From NCBI RefSeq assembly GCF_024519155.1, contig NZ_JANIFJ010000004.1:186001-250000 (forward strand): a stretch of 64,000 bases of DNA, read 5' to 3'. Source of the stretch: Mangrovibrevibacter kandeliae (GTDB lineage: Bacteria > Pseudomonadota > Alphaproteobacteria > Rhizobiales > Rhizobiaceae). Below the pieces are notes generated by a model, which did not search any database, was not told the DNA's origin, and was given only the letters and a program-made list of their open reading frames with translations. The position numbers and the translations under genes are program-made. Of this stretch, positions 1 through 12,315 are shown one piece after another (position 1 is the stretch's first letter; each line of letters opens with the position of its first letter).

Positions 1-772
<772 letters not shown>

Positions 773-869
773 CCCGCGATTGTGGCGCCGCGCCGGGCGA
801 TGGCAAGCATCGCTGTCGAAGGCCGCGTGCCGGCGGACGGCGGGGAGCCGCCGCCCGCTCCGCCTGCGG

Positions 870-1370
870 TCAGGCCTGGAAGTGGCTCTCCAGGAAGTAC
901 AGCGAGATGTCGAGGCCGCGGCCGACCTCGGTGAGGAGGTCGGACGTCAGGTCGTCGCCGGCCTCGTCCGATTCCTCGATGCCCTCCTTCACCGCGCCGC
1001 TCCACTTGGCGAAGGAGTCGGCGAGCCGCTTCAGATGGTCCTCGGACTTGACGAGATCGAGCGGGTAGGGGTCGAGCAGGGTGTTCTCGCTCGACGCCTG
1101 CACCGTGCCGCGCGCCTGCCCGCCCATCGCGGTGAGCCGCTCGGCGATCTTGTCGACATACTCCTCCGTCTCCTCGTGCAACTGGTCGAACAGCTTGTGC
1201 ACGGCGATGAAGTTCATGCCCTTGACGTTCCAGTGGGCCTGCTTGGCCTGGTAGCTGAGGTCGATGGCGGTCCCGAGATGCTTCTGCAGCAGCTCGACCA
1301 TCGACTTGCGCTGGTTCTCGTTCTGCGGGTTCTTGGTCGAGTGCAGGGTGACACCGGTCTTGGTGGCCAT
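870..1370 (-). CDS. dps: Dps ferritin-like DNA-protection protein
   Basis: Dodecameric mini-ferritin that oxidises and stores iron with peroxide and protects DNA in starved or oxidatively stressed cells. The 166 residues are the usual Dps length. The ferroxidase ligands keep the canonical spacing: His46 (in AHWNVKG), His58, Asp73 and Glu77. The ATG at 1368-1370 follows a good AAGGAG ribosome site. The gene sits beside periplasmic msrA, which fits a local oxidative-stress theme, but a 233-base gap separates them, so they are probably transcribed separately. Confidence 0.95.
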   Translation of the reverse strand: MATKTGVTLHSTKNPQNENQRKSMVELLQKHLGTAIDLSYQAKQAHWNVKGMNFIAVHKLFDQLHEETEEYVDKIAERLTAMGGQARGTVQASSENTLLDPYPLDLVKSEDHLKRLADSFAKWSGAVKEGIEESDEAGDDLTSDLLTEVGRGLDISLYFLESHFQA

Positions 1371-1471
1371 GATCGTCTCCTTCGGGTTCCGGATATCAAT
1401 GAGCCTGACGGCTTCGGACCCGAATCTGGGACGCGCCGCGCCGCCGGCCAGAGGCCGCCGAACGCGACAGG

Positions 1472-1500
1472 CCCGCGCGCCGTTGCACGACGCGCGCGGG
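1472..1500 (-). terminator. GC-rich hairpin between msrA and dps
   Basis: A perfect 9-bp inverted repeat (cccgcgcgc / gcgcgcggg) with an 11-base loop lies in the 233-base gap downstream of msrA. There is no clear T-run after it, so intrinsic termination is uncertain. It may instead stabilise a 3' end. Confidence 0.35.
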
Positions 1501-1603
1501 TCAGGCGGCAGGCCGCTGCGGGTCGACCGTCGAGAAGCTGCCGATGGAGAGCGCGCAGGAGCCGATCAGAGGCCGGCGTATCGGCGTCGCCTGCTTCGTC
1601 GCC

Positions 1604-2242
1604 TCAGCTCGAGTGGTCCTTGATGCCCTCATAGGCCTTGTCGCCCCAGACCTCCTCGACCCGCGCGTTGCGGCCGCAGGCGTAGCGGTAGTAGCGATAC
1701 TTCAGCGGGTTCTTCTCGTAATAGTCCTGGTGGTAGTCCTCGGCCGGGTAGAAGGTCGAGGCGGGGACGACCTTGGTCGCCACCTTCCGGCCGAGATCCT
1801 TCTCGATCGCGGCTTCGGAGGCCTGCGCCTCCTTCAGCTGCGCATCGGACGTCGCGAAGATCGCGGTCTTGTAGCTGGCGCCGCGGTCGCAGAACTGGCC
1901 GCTGCCGTCGGTCGGGTCGACCGAGTGCCAGTAGGCGTCGAGGAGCTGGGCGTAGGACACCTTGGACGGATCGAAGGTGATGCGCACCGACTCGTAGTGC
2001 CCGGTGCCGCCGGCCGAAACCTGGTGATAGGTGGGATCCTTCAGGCTGCCGCCGGTGTAGCCCGAGGTGGTGTCGAGGACGCCGGTGACGTGGTCGAAGT
2101 CGGATTCGACGCACCAGAAGCAGCCGCCGGCGAAGATCGCCGTCTCGGTCTTCTGCTGCGCGCCCGTGGGTCCGGCGGCGCCCGCCGCCAGGAGAGTTGC
2201 GGCAAAGGCCAGTCCGGTCGCCCGCTTCGCACTCATCTGCAT
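1604..2242 (-). CDS. msrA: Peptide-methionine (S)-S-oxide reductase MsrA, exported form
   Basis: Reduces methionine-S-sulfoxide in oxidised proteins. The catalytic motif GGCFWC puts the nucleophilic Cys at residue 41. The following GYTGG, GHYESV and YHQDYY segments are typical MsrA. The N-terminus is a Sec-type signal peptide (basic MSAKR, hydrophobic stretch, GAQQ cleavage region), so this copy should act in the periplasm. A GTG at 2245 is possible, but GGAGG is spaced 6 bases from the ATG at 2240-2242, so that start is preferred (212 residues). Confidence 0.93.
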   Translation of the reverse strand: MQMSAKRATGLAFAATLLAAGAAGPTGAQQKTETAIFAGGCFWCVESDFDHVTGVLDTTSGYTGGSLKDPTYHQVSAGGTGHYESVRITFDPSKVSYAQLLDAYWHSVDPTDGSGQFCDRGASYKTAIFATSDAQLKEAQASEAAIEKDLGRKVATKVVPASTFYPAEDYHQDYYEKNPLKYRYYRYACGRNARVEEVWGDKAYEGIKDHSS

Positions 2243-2345
2243 CACCTGCCTCCGATCTCGATCCGGCTCCGACGGCGGCCGAAGGCGCCGTCAGGCAAGC
2301 GGATCATAGACCAAATGCCCGGCTGCACGGACAAGACAACTCGCC

Positions 2346-2368
2346 GCGACGGCCCTGTGAGCCGTCGC
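2346..2368 (-). terminator. Probable rho-independent terminator of sdhB
   Basis: A perfect 8-bp stem (gcgacggc / gccgtcgc) with a 7-base loop begins 18 bases past the sdhB stop codon. Read on the minus strand it is followed by a moderately T-rich stretch (GTTGTCTTGT). Position and shape both fit an intrinsic terminator. Confidence 0.6.
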
Positions 2369-2386
2369 CGGGCCAGCGCGAGGGCG

Positions 2387-3166
2387 TCAGACCCGCCGCT
2401 CGACCATCATCTTGCGGATCTCGGCGATCGCCTTGGCCGGGTTCAGGCCCTTCGGGCAGGTCTGCGTGCAGTTCATGATGGTGTGGCAGCGGTAGAGCCG
2501 GAACGGGTCCTCGAGATTGTCGAGGCGGGCGCCGGTGCCTTCGTCACGGCTGTCGATCAGCCAGCGATAGGCCTGCAGGAGGACGGCAGGACCGAGATAG
2601 CGCTCGCCGTTCCACCAGTAGGAGGGGCAGGAGGTCTGGCAGCAGAAGCAGAGAATGCACTCGTAGAGGCCGTCCAGCTTCTCGCGGTCGCCGTGGCTCT
2701 GGCGCCACTCCTTCTCCGGCTCGGGTGTCACCGTCTGCAGCCACGGCTCGATCGAGGCGAGCTGCGCGTAGGGCAGGCTGAGATCGGGCACGAGGTCCTT
2801 GATCACCGGCATGTGCGGCAGCGGATAGACCTTGATGGCCCCGCGGATCTCGTCCATGCCCTTGGTGCAGGCCAGCGTGTTGCCGCCGTCGATGTTCATC
2901 GCGCAGGAGCCGCAGATGCCCTCGCGGCAGGAGCGACGCAGCGTCAGGGTCGAGTCGACCTTGTTCTTGATCCAGAGCAAGGCATCGAGGACCATCGGCC
3001 CGCAGTCGTCGAGATCGACGTAGAAGGTGTCGATGCGCGGGTTCTGCCCATCATCCGGCGACCAGCGATAGATGCGGAACTCGCGCAGGTTGGTGGCGCC
3101 CGCGGGCTTCTCCCAGACCTTGCCCTCGGTCATCCTGGAGTTCTTCGGAAGCGCCAACTCGACCAT
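2387..3166 (-). CDS. sdhB: Succinate dehydrogenase iron-sulfur subunit
   Basis: Electron-transfer subunit of respiratory complex II, passing electrons from the SdhA flavin to quinone. All three cluster motifs are present: the [2Fe-2S] cysteines Cys80, Cys85, Cys88 and Cys100, the [4Fe-4S] motif [12 protein letters not shown], and the last cluster motif [14 protein letters not shown]. The reading frame stays open upstream to 3283, but the ATG at 3164-3166 gives [10 protein letters not shown] and a 259-residue protein of usual alphaproteobacterial length. The upstream extension is arginine-rich and unlike the family. Notably sdhA, sdhC and sdhD are not adjacent: the next gene upstream is hicB-like and then the divergent atp operon. 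Confidence 0.95.
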   Translation of the reverse strand: MVELALPKNSRMTEGKVWEKPAGATNLREFRIYRWSPDDGQNPRIDTFYVDLDDCGPMVLDALLWIKNKVDSTLTLRRSCREGICGSCAMNIDGGNTLACTKGMDEIRGAIKVYPLPHMPVIKDLVPDLSLPYAQLASIEPWLQTVTPEPEKEWRQSHGDREKLDGLYECILCFCCQTSCPSYWWNGERYLGPAVLLQAYRWLIDSRDEGTGARLDNLEDPFRLYRCHTIMNCTQTCPKGLNPAKAIAEIRKMMVERRV

Positions 3167-3341
3167 GTCTTCTGTCCCGGCTGCCAGTTTAGAATCGGCG
3201 CAAACATAGCCAGTGCGCCGCAAAACGCCAGCAATGATTCGGCCGGAAGGGCCGGCTCGCCGCCGTCGGACGATCGCAGACAAGGCTTGAGATGTGACGA
3301 CCCCGCTCGGGCTCTCGGCCCCGCCGCGATGCCCGGGCTCC

Positions 3342-3770
3342 TCAGGCGGCGGCGCGGGTGGTGATCACGATCTCCCGGCCCATTGCGGCGAGCGCCGCCT
3401 CGAGCTGCACCAGACGGGAGGCGTGATCGATGTCGAGCAGCCGGTCGACGATCATCGGCTGGACGTCGCCAAGGAGACGCCGCAGATGCGCCTTGCGCAT
3501 GCCGGTCGCCACCATCGCGTTGTGCAACTCGATCTTCAGGACGGTGATCGGCGGAAAGCTGACGAAGAGCGTCGGCTCCTCGCTCGGCAGGGCGATGGCC
3601 CGGCGATCGGCGATCCGCGTGGCGAAGGCGGCCCAGATTGCCTCGCGCACCGGCGAGACGATGTCTGTGTCGTCGTCATCGGCGCAGGTGACCGAGACTT
3701 CGGGCAGGAGCGGGCAGGTGATGAGGAGCCGCTCCTGCGGCCCCGCCGCGACGGCGAAGGGATAACGCAT
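3342..3770 (-). CDS. HicB-family antitoxin-like protein, orphan
   Basis: A 142-residue protein with the two-part HicB layout. A degenerate RNase-H-like N-terminal domain (MRYPFAV...[12 protein letters not shown]...) ends near residue 70. A C-terminal helix-turn-helix spans about residues 85-122 ([20 protein letters not shown]...[13 protein letters not shown]). Known HicB proteins neutralise HicA RNases and repress their own operons. No HicA-like short reading frame with a GSHHHF-type motif is seen next to it, so it is an orphan or a plain regulator. The start at 3770 gives the family-typical MRYP beginning; an in-frame extension to 3908 is unlikely to be coding. A perfect dyad lies 89 bases upstream. 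Confidence 0.75.
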   Translation of the reverse strand: MRYPFAVAAGPQERLLITCPLLPEVSVTCADDDDTDIVSPVREAIWAAFATRIADRRAIALPSEEPTLFVSFPPITVLKIELHNAMVATGMRKAHLRRLLGDVQPMIVDRLLDIDHASRLVQLEAALAAMGREIVITTRAAA

Positions 3771-3858
3771 GGCCAGATCTCTGCTTGCGAAGGCCTCGAC
3801 CGATATCGGCGAACGCATCCGCATGGGTCCGCGATCCCTCGCATGCTCGCGATGGGAG

Positions 3859-3876
3859 TGCAACAGTTTTGTTGCA
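3859..3876. promoter_or_regulatory. Perfect dyad, candidate HicB-like operator
   Basis: TGCAACA-GTTT-TGTTGCA, 7-bp arms with a 4-base spacer, 89 bases upstream of the hicB-like start. HicB-type antitoxins bind such palindromes to autoregulate. The link here is inference from position and symmetry. Confidence 0.5.
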
Positions 3877-4006
3877 TCGGTTTGTGGTTGCGGCGGGCGC
3901 TCGGCCACGACGTCTCTTCCACCGTTCCCGCCCCGCGGCGCGCGGCGGCTCTAAGGCTCCGCACGTGAGGTCGGGCGGATTGTCGCATTTCCGGGCGCAC
4001 CGCGTG

Positions 4007-4035
4007 TTGTCGACGGCAAAACCCTATGCTAGAGG
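4007..4035 (+). promoter_or_regulatory. Candidate sigma-70-type promoter for the atp operon
   Basis: TTGTCG (4007-4012) and TAGAGG (4030-4035) are separated by 17 bases, about 138 bases upstream of the atpH start. The -10 match is weak; TATGCT at 4025-4030 is an alternative hexamer. Confidence 0.4.
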
Positions 4036-4172
4036 GTCCACAACTCCGCTGGCGCGAGGCTTTCCACGGCTTCGGGGCGGGAGGAAAATCAACGGTTTCA
4101 ACGGCTTGATCCTCACCGCCGCAAGCGGCGCCGGTCGGTCTTGAACAGAAAACGGAAGAAAAGCGGACGTCC

Positions 4173-4732
4173 GTGGCTGAATCATCCTCTCCTGTCTCAG
4201 GAGTCGCAGAACGCTACGCCCAGTCGCTCTTCGAGCTCGCTCGCGACGAGGGCTCGATCGACACGGTCGAGTCGGAACTCACCCAGTTTCAGGCGCTGAT
4301 CGACGAGGATGCCGACTTCCGGCGCCTGGTCGAGAGCCCGGCGTTCACCTCCGACGAGCAGTCGCGCGCCATCGCGGCGATCGTTCAGGCGGTCGGTGCG
4401 AGCGCGCTCACCGGCAACTTCCTCAAGGTGGTCGCCGGCAACCGGCGGCTCTTCGTGCTGCCCGGCATGATCCGGGCGTTTCGCCAGCTTGCCGCCGCTG
4501 CGCGCGGCGAGGTCGAGGCCGAGGTGACGAGCGCTCGGCCCCTGACCGACGCCCAGCGCGGCGAGCTTGCCGACGCCCTCGGCAGCTACTCCGGCAAGAC
4601 CGTGAAGATGCGTGAGCGGGTCGATCCCGCGATCCTCGGCGGCGTCGTCGTCAAGATCGGGTCGCGTCAGATCGACACCTCGCTCCGCACCAAACTCAAC
4701 TCCCTTAAGCTCGCGCTGAAAGAGGTCGGCTG

Positions 4733-4733
<1 letters not shown>
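4173..4733 (+). CDS. atpH: F1Fo ATP synthase delta subunit
   Basis: Stator protein joining the top of the F1 alpha3beta3 head to the peripheral stalk. The 186 residues are of usual length. The N-terminal helical domain begins [14 protein letters not shown] and the C-terminal region has the family's [25 protein letters not shown] stretch near residues 150-178. The start is the GTG at 4173, after a purine-rich AACGGAAGAAAAG leader. It is the first gene of atpHAGDC and overlaps atpA by one base (TGATG), indicating translational coupling. The Fo genes (atpB, E, F) are elsewhere, as is usual in alphaproteobacteria. Confidence 0.97.
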
Positions 4734-8660
<3,927 letters not shown>

Positions 8661-8714
8661 GCGGCTGAGCGCGTCGAGGGGCCGGCGGCTGCCGGCTCCA
8701 TGAGAACGACCTGA

Positions 8715-8736
8715 GAAAGCCGGCGCGCCGGCTTTC
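8715..8736 (+). terminator. 22-bp perfect palindrome between atpD and atpC
   Basis: GAAAGCCGGCG followed by its exact complement CGCCGGCTTTC, then GCTTTATC. In RNA this is an 11-bp GC-rich hairpin with a short U-rich tail. It could act as an attenuator or processing site that lowers atpC output relative to atpD. A full terminator would cut atpC off unless it has its own promoter. Confidence 0.5.
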
Positions 8737-8779
8737 GCTTTATCGGCGACCTCCAGCGTCGCGACACGGGATGGGCAGG

Positions 8780-9184
8780 ATGGCCGACAGCTTCAAGTTC
8801 GAACTCGTTTCGCCCGAGCGGCTCCTGATGTCGGAGGACGTCACTGCCGTCGTGGTGCCGGGCACGGAAGGCTACCTGACCGTCATGGCCGGCCACGCGC
8901 CGCTGATGACGACGCTGAAGCCCGGTGTGGTGGAGGCGACCACCAGCGGCGGCGCCCAGCGCCGCATCTATGTGCGCGGCGGCTTTGCCGACATTTCGAT
9001 GCAGGGCTTCACCCTCCTCGCCGAAACGGCGACGCCGGTCGAGGACCTGAAGCCGGAGGATCTCGACCAGCAGATCCGCAACGCCGAGGAAGACGTGGCG
9101 GACGCCGACACGCCGGAAAAGCGTTCGCATGCCGAAGCTCAGCTCGGCCAGCTCAGGGACGCCCGCGCCGCCATCGGCATGTGA
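8780..9184 (+). CDS. atpC: F1Fo ATP synthase epsilon subunit
   Basis: Rotor subunit that links gamma to the c-ring and can inhibit ATP hydrolysis. The protein has the N-terminal beta-barrel domain (FKFELVSPERLLMSEDV...GTEGYLTVMAGHAPLMTTLKPG) and a short C-terminal helical domain. Two in-frame ATGs exist, at 8771 and 8780. The second gives MADSFKFELVSPE, the beginning usual for alphaproteobacterial AtpC, and is preferred (134 residues). The 119-base gap from atpD is larger than elsewhere in the operon and holds the palindrome at 8715. Confidence 0.95.
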   Translation: MADSFKFELVSPERLLMSEDVTAVVVPGTEGYLTVMAGHAPLMTTLKPGVVEATTSGGAQRRIYVRGGFADISMQGFTLLAETATPVEDLKPEDLDQQIRNAEEDVADADTPEKRSHAEAQLGQLRDARAAIGM

Positions 9185-9210
9185 CCGCCGGCGCGCTAGA
9201 TGTCCGGCGG
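9185..9210 (+). terminator. Possible terminator hairpin after atpC
   Basis: CCGCCGG / CCGGCGG arms (7 bp) with a 12-base loop start directly at the atpC stop. No T-run follows, so this is a weak candidate for the operon end. Confidence 0.35.
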
Positions 9211-9242
9211 CGGTCGCTTCAGGCCGCCATCGGAGTTCAGAC

Positions 9243-9950
9243 ATGCGGCGTGCCCTGATACCGGTCCTGTTCCTGCTTCTCTGTCCGGCGGGTCCGGCTT
9301 TCGCAGTCGAGACCATCACCATCCCCGGCGACTCGATGCTGCCGACGCTCGGCGCCGGTGACGTGGTCACGGCCGGCTTCGACGGCGTTGACGACGACGC
9401 GCGTGCGCAAGATGCGACCGCGGCGCAGGCGCGCGATCCAGCCTCGGCGCTGAAGCGCGGGGACATCCTCGTCTTCCGCACGCCGGATGGATCAACTCAA
9501 GTCGATCGTCTCATCGGTCTGCCCGGGGATCGCGTGCAGATGCAGGGCGGCATCGTGGTGCTGAACGCCGTGCCGCTGCGCACCGAACTGGTCCAGTCGC
9601 TCGCGGGGGCCTGCATGCCGGGGCGCGACTGCAGCTTCCTGCGCGAGACATTGCCCGGCGGGCGCAGCTACGTCATTGAGCGTACGGCGGCACACGCAGG
9701 GGGCGACGAGACGGCCGAGGTCACGGTGACCGCTGGCCACTACTTCGTCCTCGGCGACAATCGCAACAACTCGCTCGACAGCCGCTTCGTGGGGACGACG
9801 GCCGAAGCCCGGAACTTCTTTCCGGACGGCCTGGTGCCGGAGGACGCGGTCCTCGGGTATCTCAAGCTCATCCTCTACAGCGCTCGCGCGGGAGACGTCG
9901 CTCAGCGCCTGGCGGGTTTCCCGAACGCTCAGGCGCTGGCGCGCCAGTGA
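9243..9950 (+). CDS. Signal peptidase I (S26)-like exported protein lacking the catalytic lysine
   Basis: The 235-residue protein has the overall S26 layout. The serine box is GDSMLPTL (Ser31), a KRGDILVF strand and GLPGDRV box follow, and the late signature GDNRNNSLDSRFVG is at about 171-184. In true signal peptidases a lysine general base sits in the xxKRxxGLPGD box; here the segment reads QVDRLIGLPGD, so the position is Asp88. Instead of a membrane anchor it has what looks like a cleavable signal peptide (RRALIPVLFLLLCPAGPAFA, cleavage after Ala21). It is therefore probably a soluble periplasmic protein, either inactive or using altered chemistry. The start at 9243 is chosen because the hydrophobic leader begins there. 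It is not near lepB-linked genes such as rnc, era or acpS. Confidence 0.75.
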   Translation: MRRALIPVLFLLLCPAGPAFAVETITIPGDSMLPTLGAGDVVTAGFDGVDDDARAQDATAAQARDPASALKRGDILVFRTPDGSTQVDRLIGLPGDRVQMQGGIVVLNAVPLRTELVQSLAGACMPGRDCSFLRETLPGGRSYVIERTAAHAGGDETAEVTVTAGHYFVLGDNRNNSLDSRFVGTTAEARNFFPDGLVPEDAVLGYLKLILYSARAGDVAQRLAGFPNAQALARQ

Positions 9951-10084
9951 GTTAGGACGAACAAGCTCGGGCCTTGGATAGCTTGAGTGATTGCGTCGGT
10001 GGCGCCGCCGAATAGTTCTGTGGCGGTGCCCAGCGTATCTCCGATTCACCACTAGACGTGCTGCCTTAGGCCTAGGCAATTCTC

Positions 10085-10480
10085 GTGACGTGTGGTATTG
10101 CAATAGTGCAATCGGAGATTGGGGGTGGGGGGGGGACGGTGTTCGCGCTCAAGATCAATGATCCTGTCGTCCTCATACCCGACATCAACACTGGCGTGAC
10201 GGCTGCGGCATCGTCCAATCAAGAACTGGAGGCAGACGTCTACAAAGATGTCAACAGAACTCCTGCTAGATACCTCAAGCAAGACATTATGCCGCCGACA
10301 AGTAGCTCCTTGCGGACGCAAATTAATGGCGAATTCGTAGCCATAAAGTTTGACCACGATGGCAACAAGCGGGTAGCGACATTTCACTATGCATCGGGGG
10401 ACATATATTATCACAAAGTCAAAAATGGTGTACGTATAACGCGCTATATGAGTGGAAGGGTAAAGCGTGAGGTTCTTTGA
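10085..10480 (+). CDS. Unknown small protein of the AT-rich islet, first gene
   Basis: Not recognised. It encodes up to 131 residues with no signal peptide or obvious membrane segment. The C-terminal half is rich in charged and aromatic residues (KFDHDGNKRVATFHYASGDIYYHK). Codon use and base composition are much more AT-rich than both neighbours. The start is uncertain: GTG at 10085 would read through a G5-T-G9 tract (GGGGG), while GTG at 10139 would put the tract in the ribosome-site position. It overlaps the next frame by 3-4 bases, so the two genes are probably coupled. Confidence 0.55.
   Translation: MTCGIAIVQSEIGGGGGTVFALKINDPVVLIPDINTGVTAAASSNQELEADVYKDVNRTPARYLKQDIMPPTSSSLRTQINGEFVAIKFDHDGNKRVATFHYASGDIYYHKVKNGVRITRYMSGRVKREVL
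10097..10112. promoter_or_regulatory. Inverted repeat upstream of the islet genes
   Basis: ATTGCA-ATAG-TGCAAT, perfect 6-bp arms with a 4-base spacer, just before the G-tract. It is a candidate operator for the islet. It lies inside the coding frame if the GTG at 10085 is used, which slightly favours the later start. Confidence 0.35.
10121..10135 (+). repeat. Poly-G tract (G5-T-G9)
   Basis: A run of five G, one T and nine G. Homopolymeric tracts of this length are prone to slipped-strand length change. Here a change would shift the frame or alter ribosome-site spacing of the first islet gene. Confidence 0.7.
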
Positions 10481-11079
10481 CGCTTTACGAAAAGACGGAC
10501 GTTATATTAAATATTATAAATATATCGATATCCTATGTCACCCTCGTTATTGCGATAAATGCCCTGAGCGCGTGGAAACAGCAGGTGGATTACTCGACGA
10601 TGTCGGAGGTCCGCACCGGCGCGCTGCGACAACTTATGATACTTGATGCTGCTCTTCAATCAGCGTTCGGGCCCGATTTTCAAACGATGCTGCCGTTATC
10701 TGATCCTTACAAATCGCTGATAGACGAAGAAAAGTCTAAGCCTAGAGCATTTGACGCGATGTATCACACCATATATTATGCAAATAAGGCATTCGAGAGT
10801 CTTGATGCTATAGGTGAAATTAGAGTATTTCTGGGCCATTCCGATAAAACAAAGTTTGATGATGTCCGGGGACGAGTATTGTATGAGGTCGATAAGCTAA
10901 GGCGATTTGCAGACCAGATGATCAGAAGCGAAATGGTTCGCGGCGCCGCTGACGAAGGCGAGAAGGCACTATGGAATGACTACATAATTGATAGAGAAGG
11001 ACGACATAGGGCTCAGATGTCAGCGTTGACATCAGAGATCCTGGCGATAATTAACAGTCTTCCGAATCTTTCTGCATAG
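10477..11079 (+). CDS. Unknown membrane-anchored helical protein of the AT-rich islet, second gene
   Basis: Not recognised. It encodes 200 residues from a TTG start that overlaps the previous stop (TTGA). A single hydrophobic segment at about residues 9-28 (ILNIINISISYVTLVIAINA) is followed by a largely helical, charged soluble part, suggesting one membrane anchor and a cytoplasmic domain. The membrane segment supports the TTG start; the next ATG (residue 42) would remove it. The AT-rich codon use is unlike the chromosome around it and suggests recent transfer. The stop lies one base from the stop of the convergent racemase gene. Confidence 0.6.
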   Translation: MTLYEKTDVILNIINISISYVTLVIAINALSAWKQQVDYSTMSEVRTGALRQLMILDAALQSAFGPDFQTMLPLSDPYKSLIDEEKSKPRAFDAMYHTIYYANKAFESLDAIGEIRVFLGHSDKTKFDDVRGRVLYEVDKLRRFADQMIRSEMVRGAADEGEKALWNDYIIDREGRHRAQMSALTSEILAIINSLPNLSA

Positions 11080-11080
11080 C

Positions 11081-11788
11081 TTAAGCTAAGCGGCAATATT
11101 CGAGCGCCCGCTCGACGGCCGCCGTCGCGTGCAGCGCCGTCGTGTCGAACAGCGGCAGGTCCGAGTCCTGCGGGCGCAGCAGCAGGGTGATCTCGGTGCA
11201 GCCCATGATGATCGCTTCGGCGCCCTGTTCGGCGAGGCGCTCGATCACGCCGCGATAGATCGCCCGGGACTCCTCGCGCACGGTGCCGAAGACAAGCTCG
11301 TCGTAGATGATCCGGTGCACCTCTGCCCGGTCCTCGGCCTCCGGAACGAGCACGTCCAGCCCGTGGCGCTCCGTCAGCCGGCCGCGATAGAAGTCCTGCT
11401 CCATCGTGAAGCGCGTGCCGAGCAGGCCGACCCGCGTGACGCCTGCCTGCTGCAGCGCCTCGGCCGTCGGATCGGCGATGTGGAGGACCGGCAGCCCGCT
11501 CATCGCCGCGATCACGTCGGCGACCCGGTGCATCGTGTTCGTCGCGATCACCAGGAAGGCCGCGCCCGCCGCCGCGAGACCCTTGGCGGCCTCGCCGAGG
11601 ATTGCCGCCATTGCCGGCCAGTCGCCCGTCCGCTGCAGCGCTTCGATCTCGGCGAAGTCGACCGAATGAAGCACGAGGCGGGCCGAGCTGTGCCCGCCGA
11701 GCCGTTCCCGGCAGTGCTCGTTCATCAGCTTGTAATAGAGCGCCGTCGATTCCCAGCTCATGCCGCCGAGGATGCCGATGAGCTGCAT
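11081..11788 (-). CDS. Aspartate/glutamate racemase family protein, YgeA type
   Basis: Cofactor-independent amino-acid racemase, 235 residues. The two half-sites carry ATNTMH (Thr83) and GCTEI (Cys197). This Thr/Cys pair, rather than Cys/Cys, is the arrangement described for the broad-specificity L-Asp/Glu racemase YgeA of E. coli, so this is probably the same subgroup rather than MurI. The start at 11788 follows the rppH stop by 2 bases, so the two genes form one transcript. The open frame upstream of 11788 is a shadow of rppH. Substrate preference is not visible in the sequence. Confidence 0.88.
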   Translation of the reverse strand: MQLIGILGGMSWESTALYYKLMNEHCRERLGGHSSARLVLHSVDFAEIEALQRTGDWPAMAAILGEAAKGLAAAGAAFLVIATNTMHRVADVIAAMSGLPVLHIADPTAEALQQAGVTRVGLLGTRFTMEQDFYRGRLTERHGLDVLVPEAEDRAEVHRIIYDELVFGTVREESRAIYRGVIERLAEQGAEAIIMGCTEITLLLRPQDSDLPLFDTTALHATAAVERALEYCRLA

Positions 11789-11790
11789 GG

Positions 11791-12315
11791 TCAGGTCCCC
11801 GTCGCTGCGCCGAGATGACGGAAGGCCGCGATCACCTCCTCGTAGACGCCGCGCTTGAACGGCACGATGAGGTCGAGCACCTCGTCCATCGGCTTCCACG
11901 CCCACTCGCTGAACTCGGCGGTGTGACCGCCGGGCGGCGGATCGATGGCGATCTCGCTCTCTGCACCCTCGAAGCGGAAGGCGAACCACTTCTGCTTCTG
12001 GCCGCGGAACTTTCCCTTCAGGGCGATGCCGACGAGCTCGGGCGGCAGCTCGTAGGTCACCCAATCGGGCGTCTCGCCAAGCAGGCTGACGCTTTTGATG
12101 CCGGTCTCCTCGTAGAGCTCGCGATAGGCGGCCTGCTGCGGGTCTTCGCCTTCGTCGATGCCGCCCTGCGGCATCTGCCAGAGCTTGGCCGCGCCCTCCA
12201 TCTCGCCTTTCGGCTCCGCGATGCGCCGGCCGACCCAGACGAGGCCGGAGGCGTTCAGCACCATGATGCCGACGCAGGGGCGGTAGGGCAGGCTGTCGGG
12301 GGAGGGATGTGCCAT
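11791..12315 (-). CDS. rppH: RNA pyrophosphohydrolase (Nudix)
   Basis: Removes pyrophosphate from the 5' end of mRNAs, marking them for decay. The 174-residue protein has a complete Nudix box at residues 51-73 (GGIDEGED...RELYEETGI, with all glutamates) and the RppH-typical [12 protein letters not shown] beginning and LWQMPQGG. The start ATG is at 12313-12315. It is first in a two-gene unit with the racemase; a metabolic link between them is not evident. Confidence 0.93.
   Translation of the reverse strand: MAHPSPDSLPYRPCVGIMVLNASGLVWVGRRIAEPKGEMEGAAKLWQMPQGGIDEGEDPQQAAYRELYEETGIKSVSLLGETPDWVTYELPPELVGIALKGKFRGQKQKWFAFRFEGAESEIAIDPPPGGHTAEFSEWAWKPMDEVLDLIVPFKRGVYEEVIAAFRHLGAATGT

Larger units (their letters stand above)
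3771..4172. other. 402-base divergent intergenic region, hicB-like / atpH
   Basis: No convincing gene is seen here on either strand. It holds a perfect 18-base dyad near the hicB-like gene (3859-3876) and a promoter-like pair before atpH (4007-4035), listed separately. The remainder shows nothing I can interpret. Confidence 0.6.

Noticed and set aside
10075-11102. Possible direct repeats flanking the AT-rich islet (ggcaattctcg at 10075, ggcaatattcg at 11092)
   Set aside because: Only 9 of 11 bases match and the second copy lies inside the racemase gene; too weak to call an insertion footprint.
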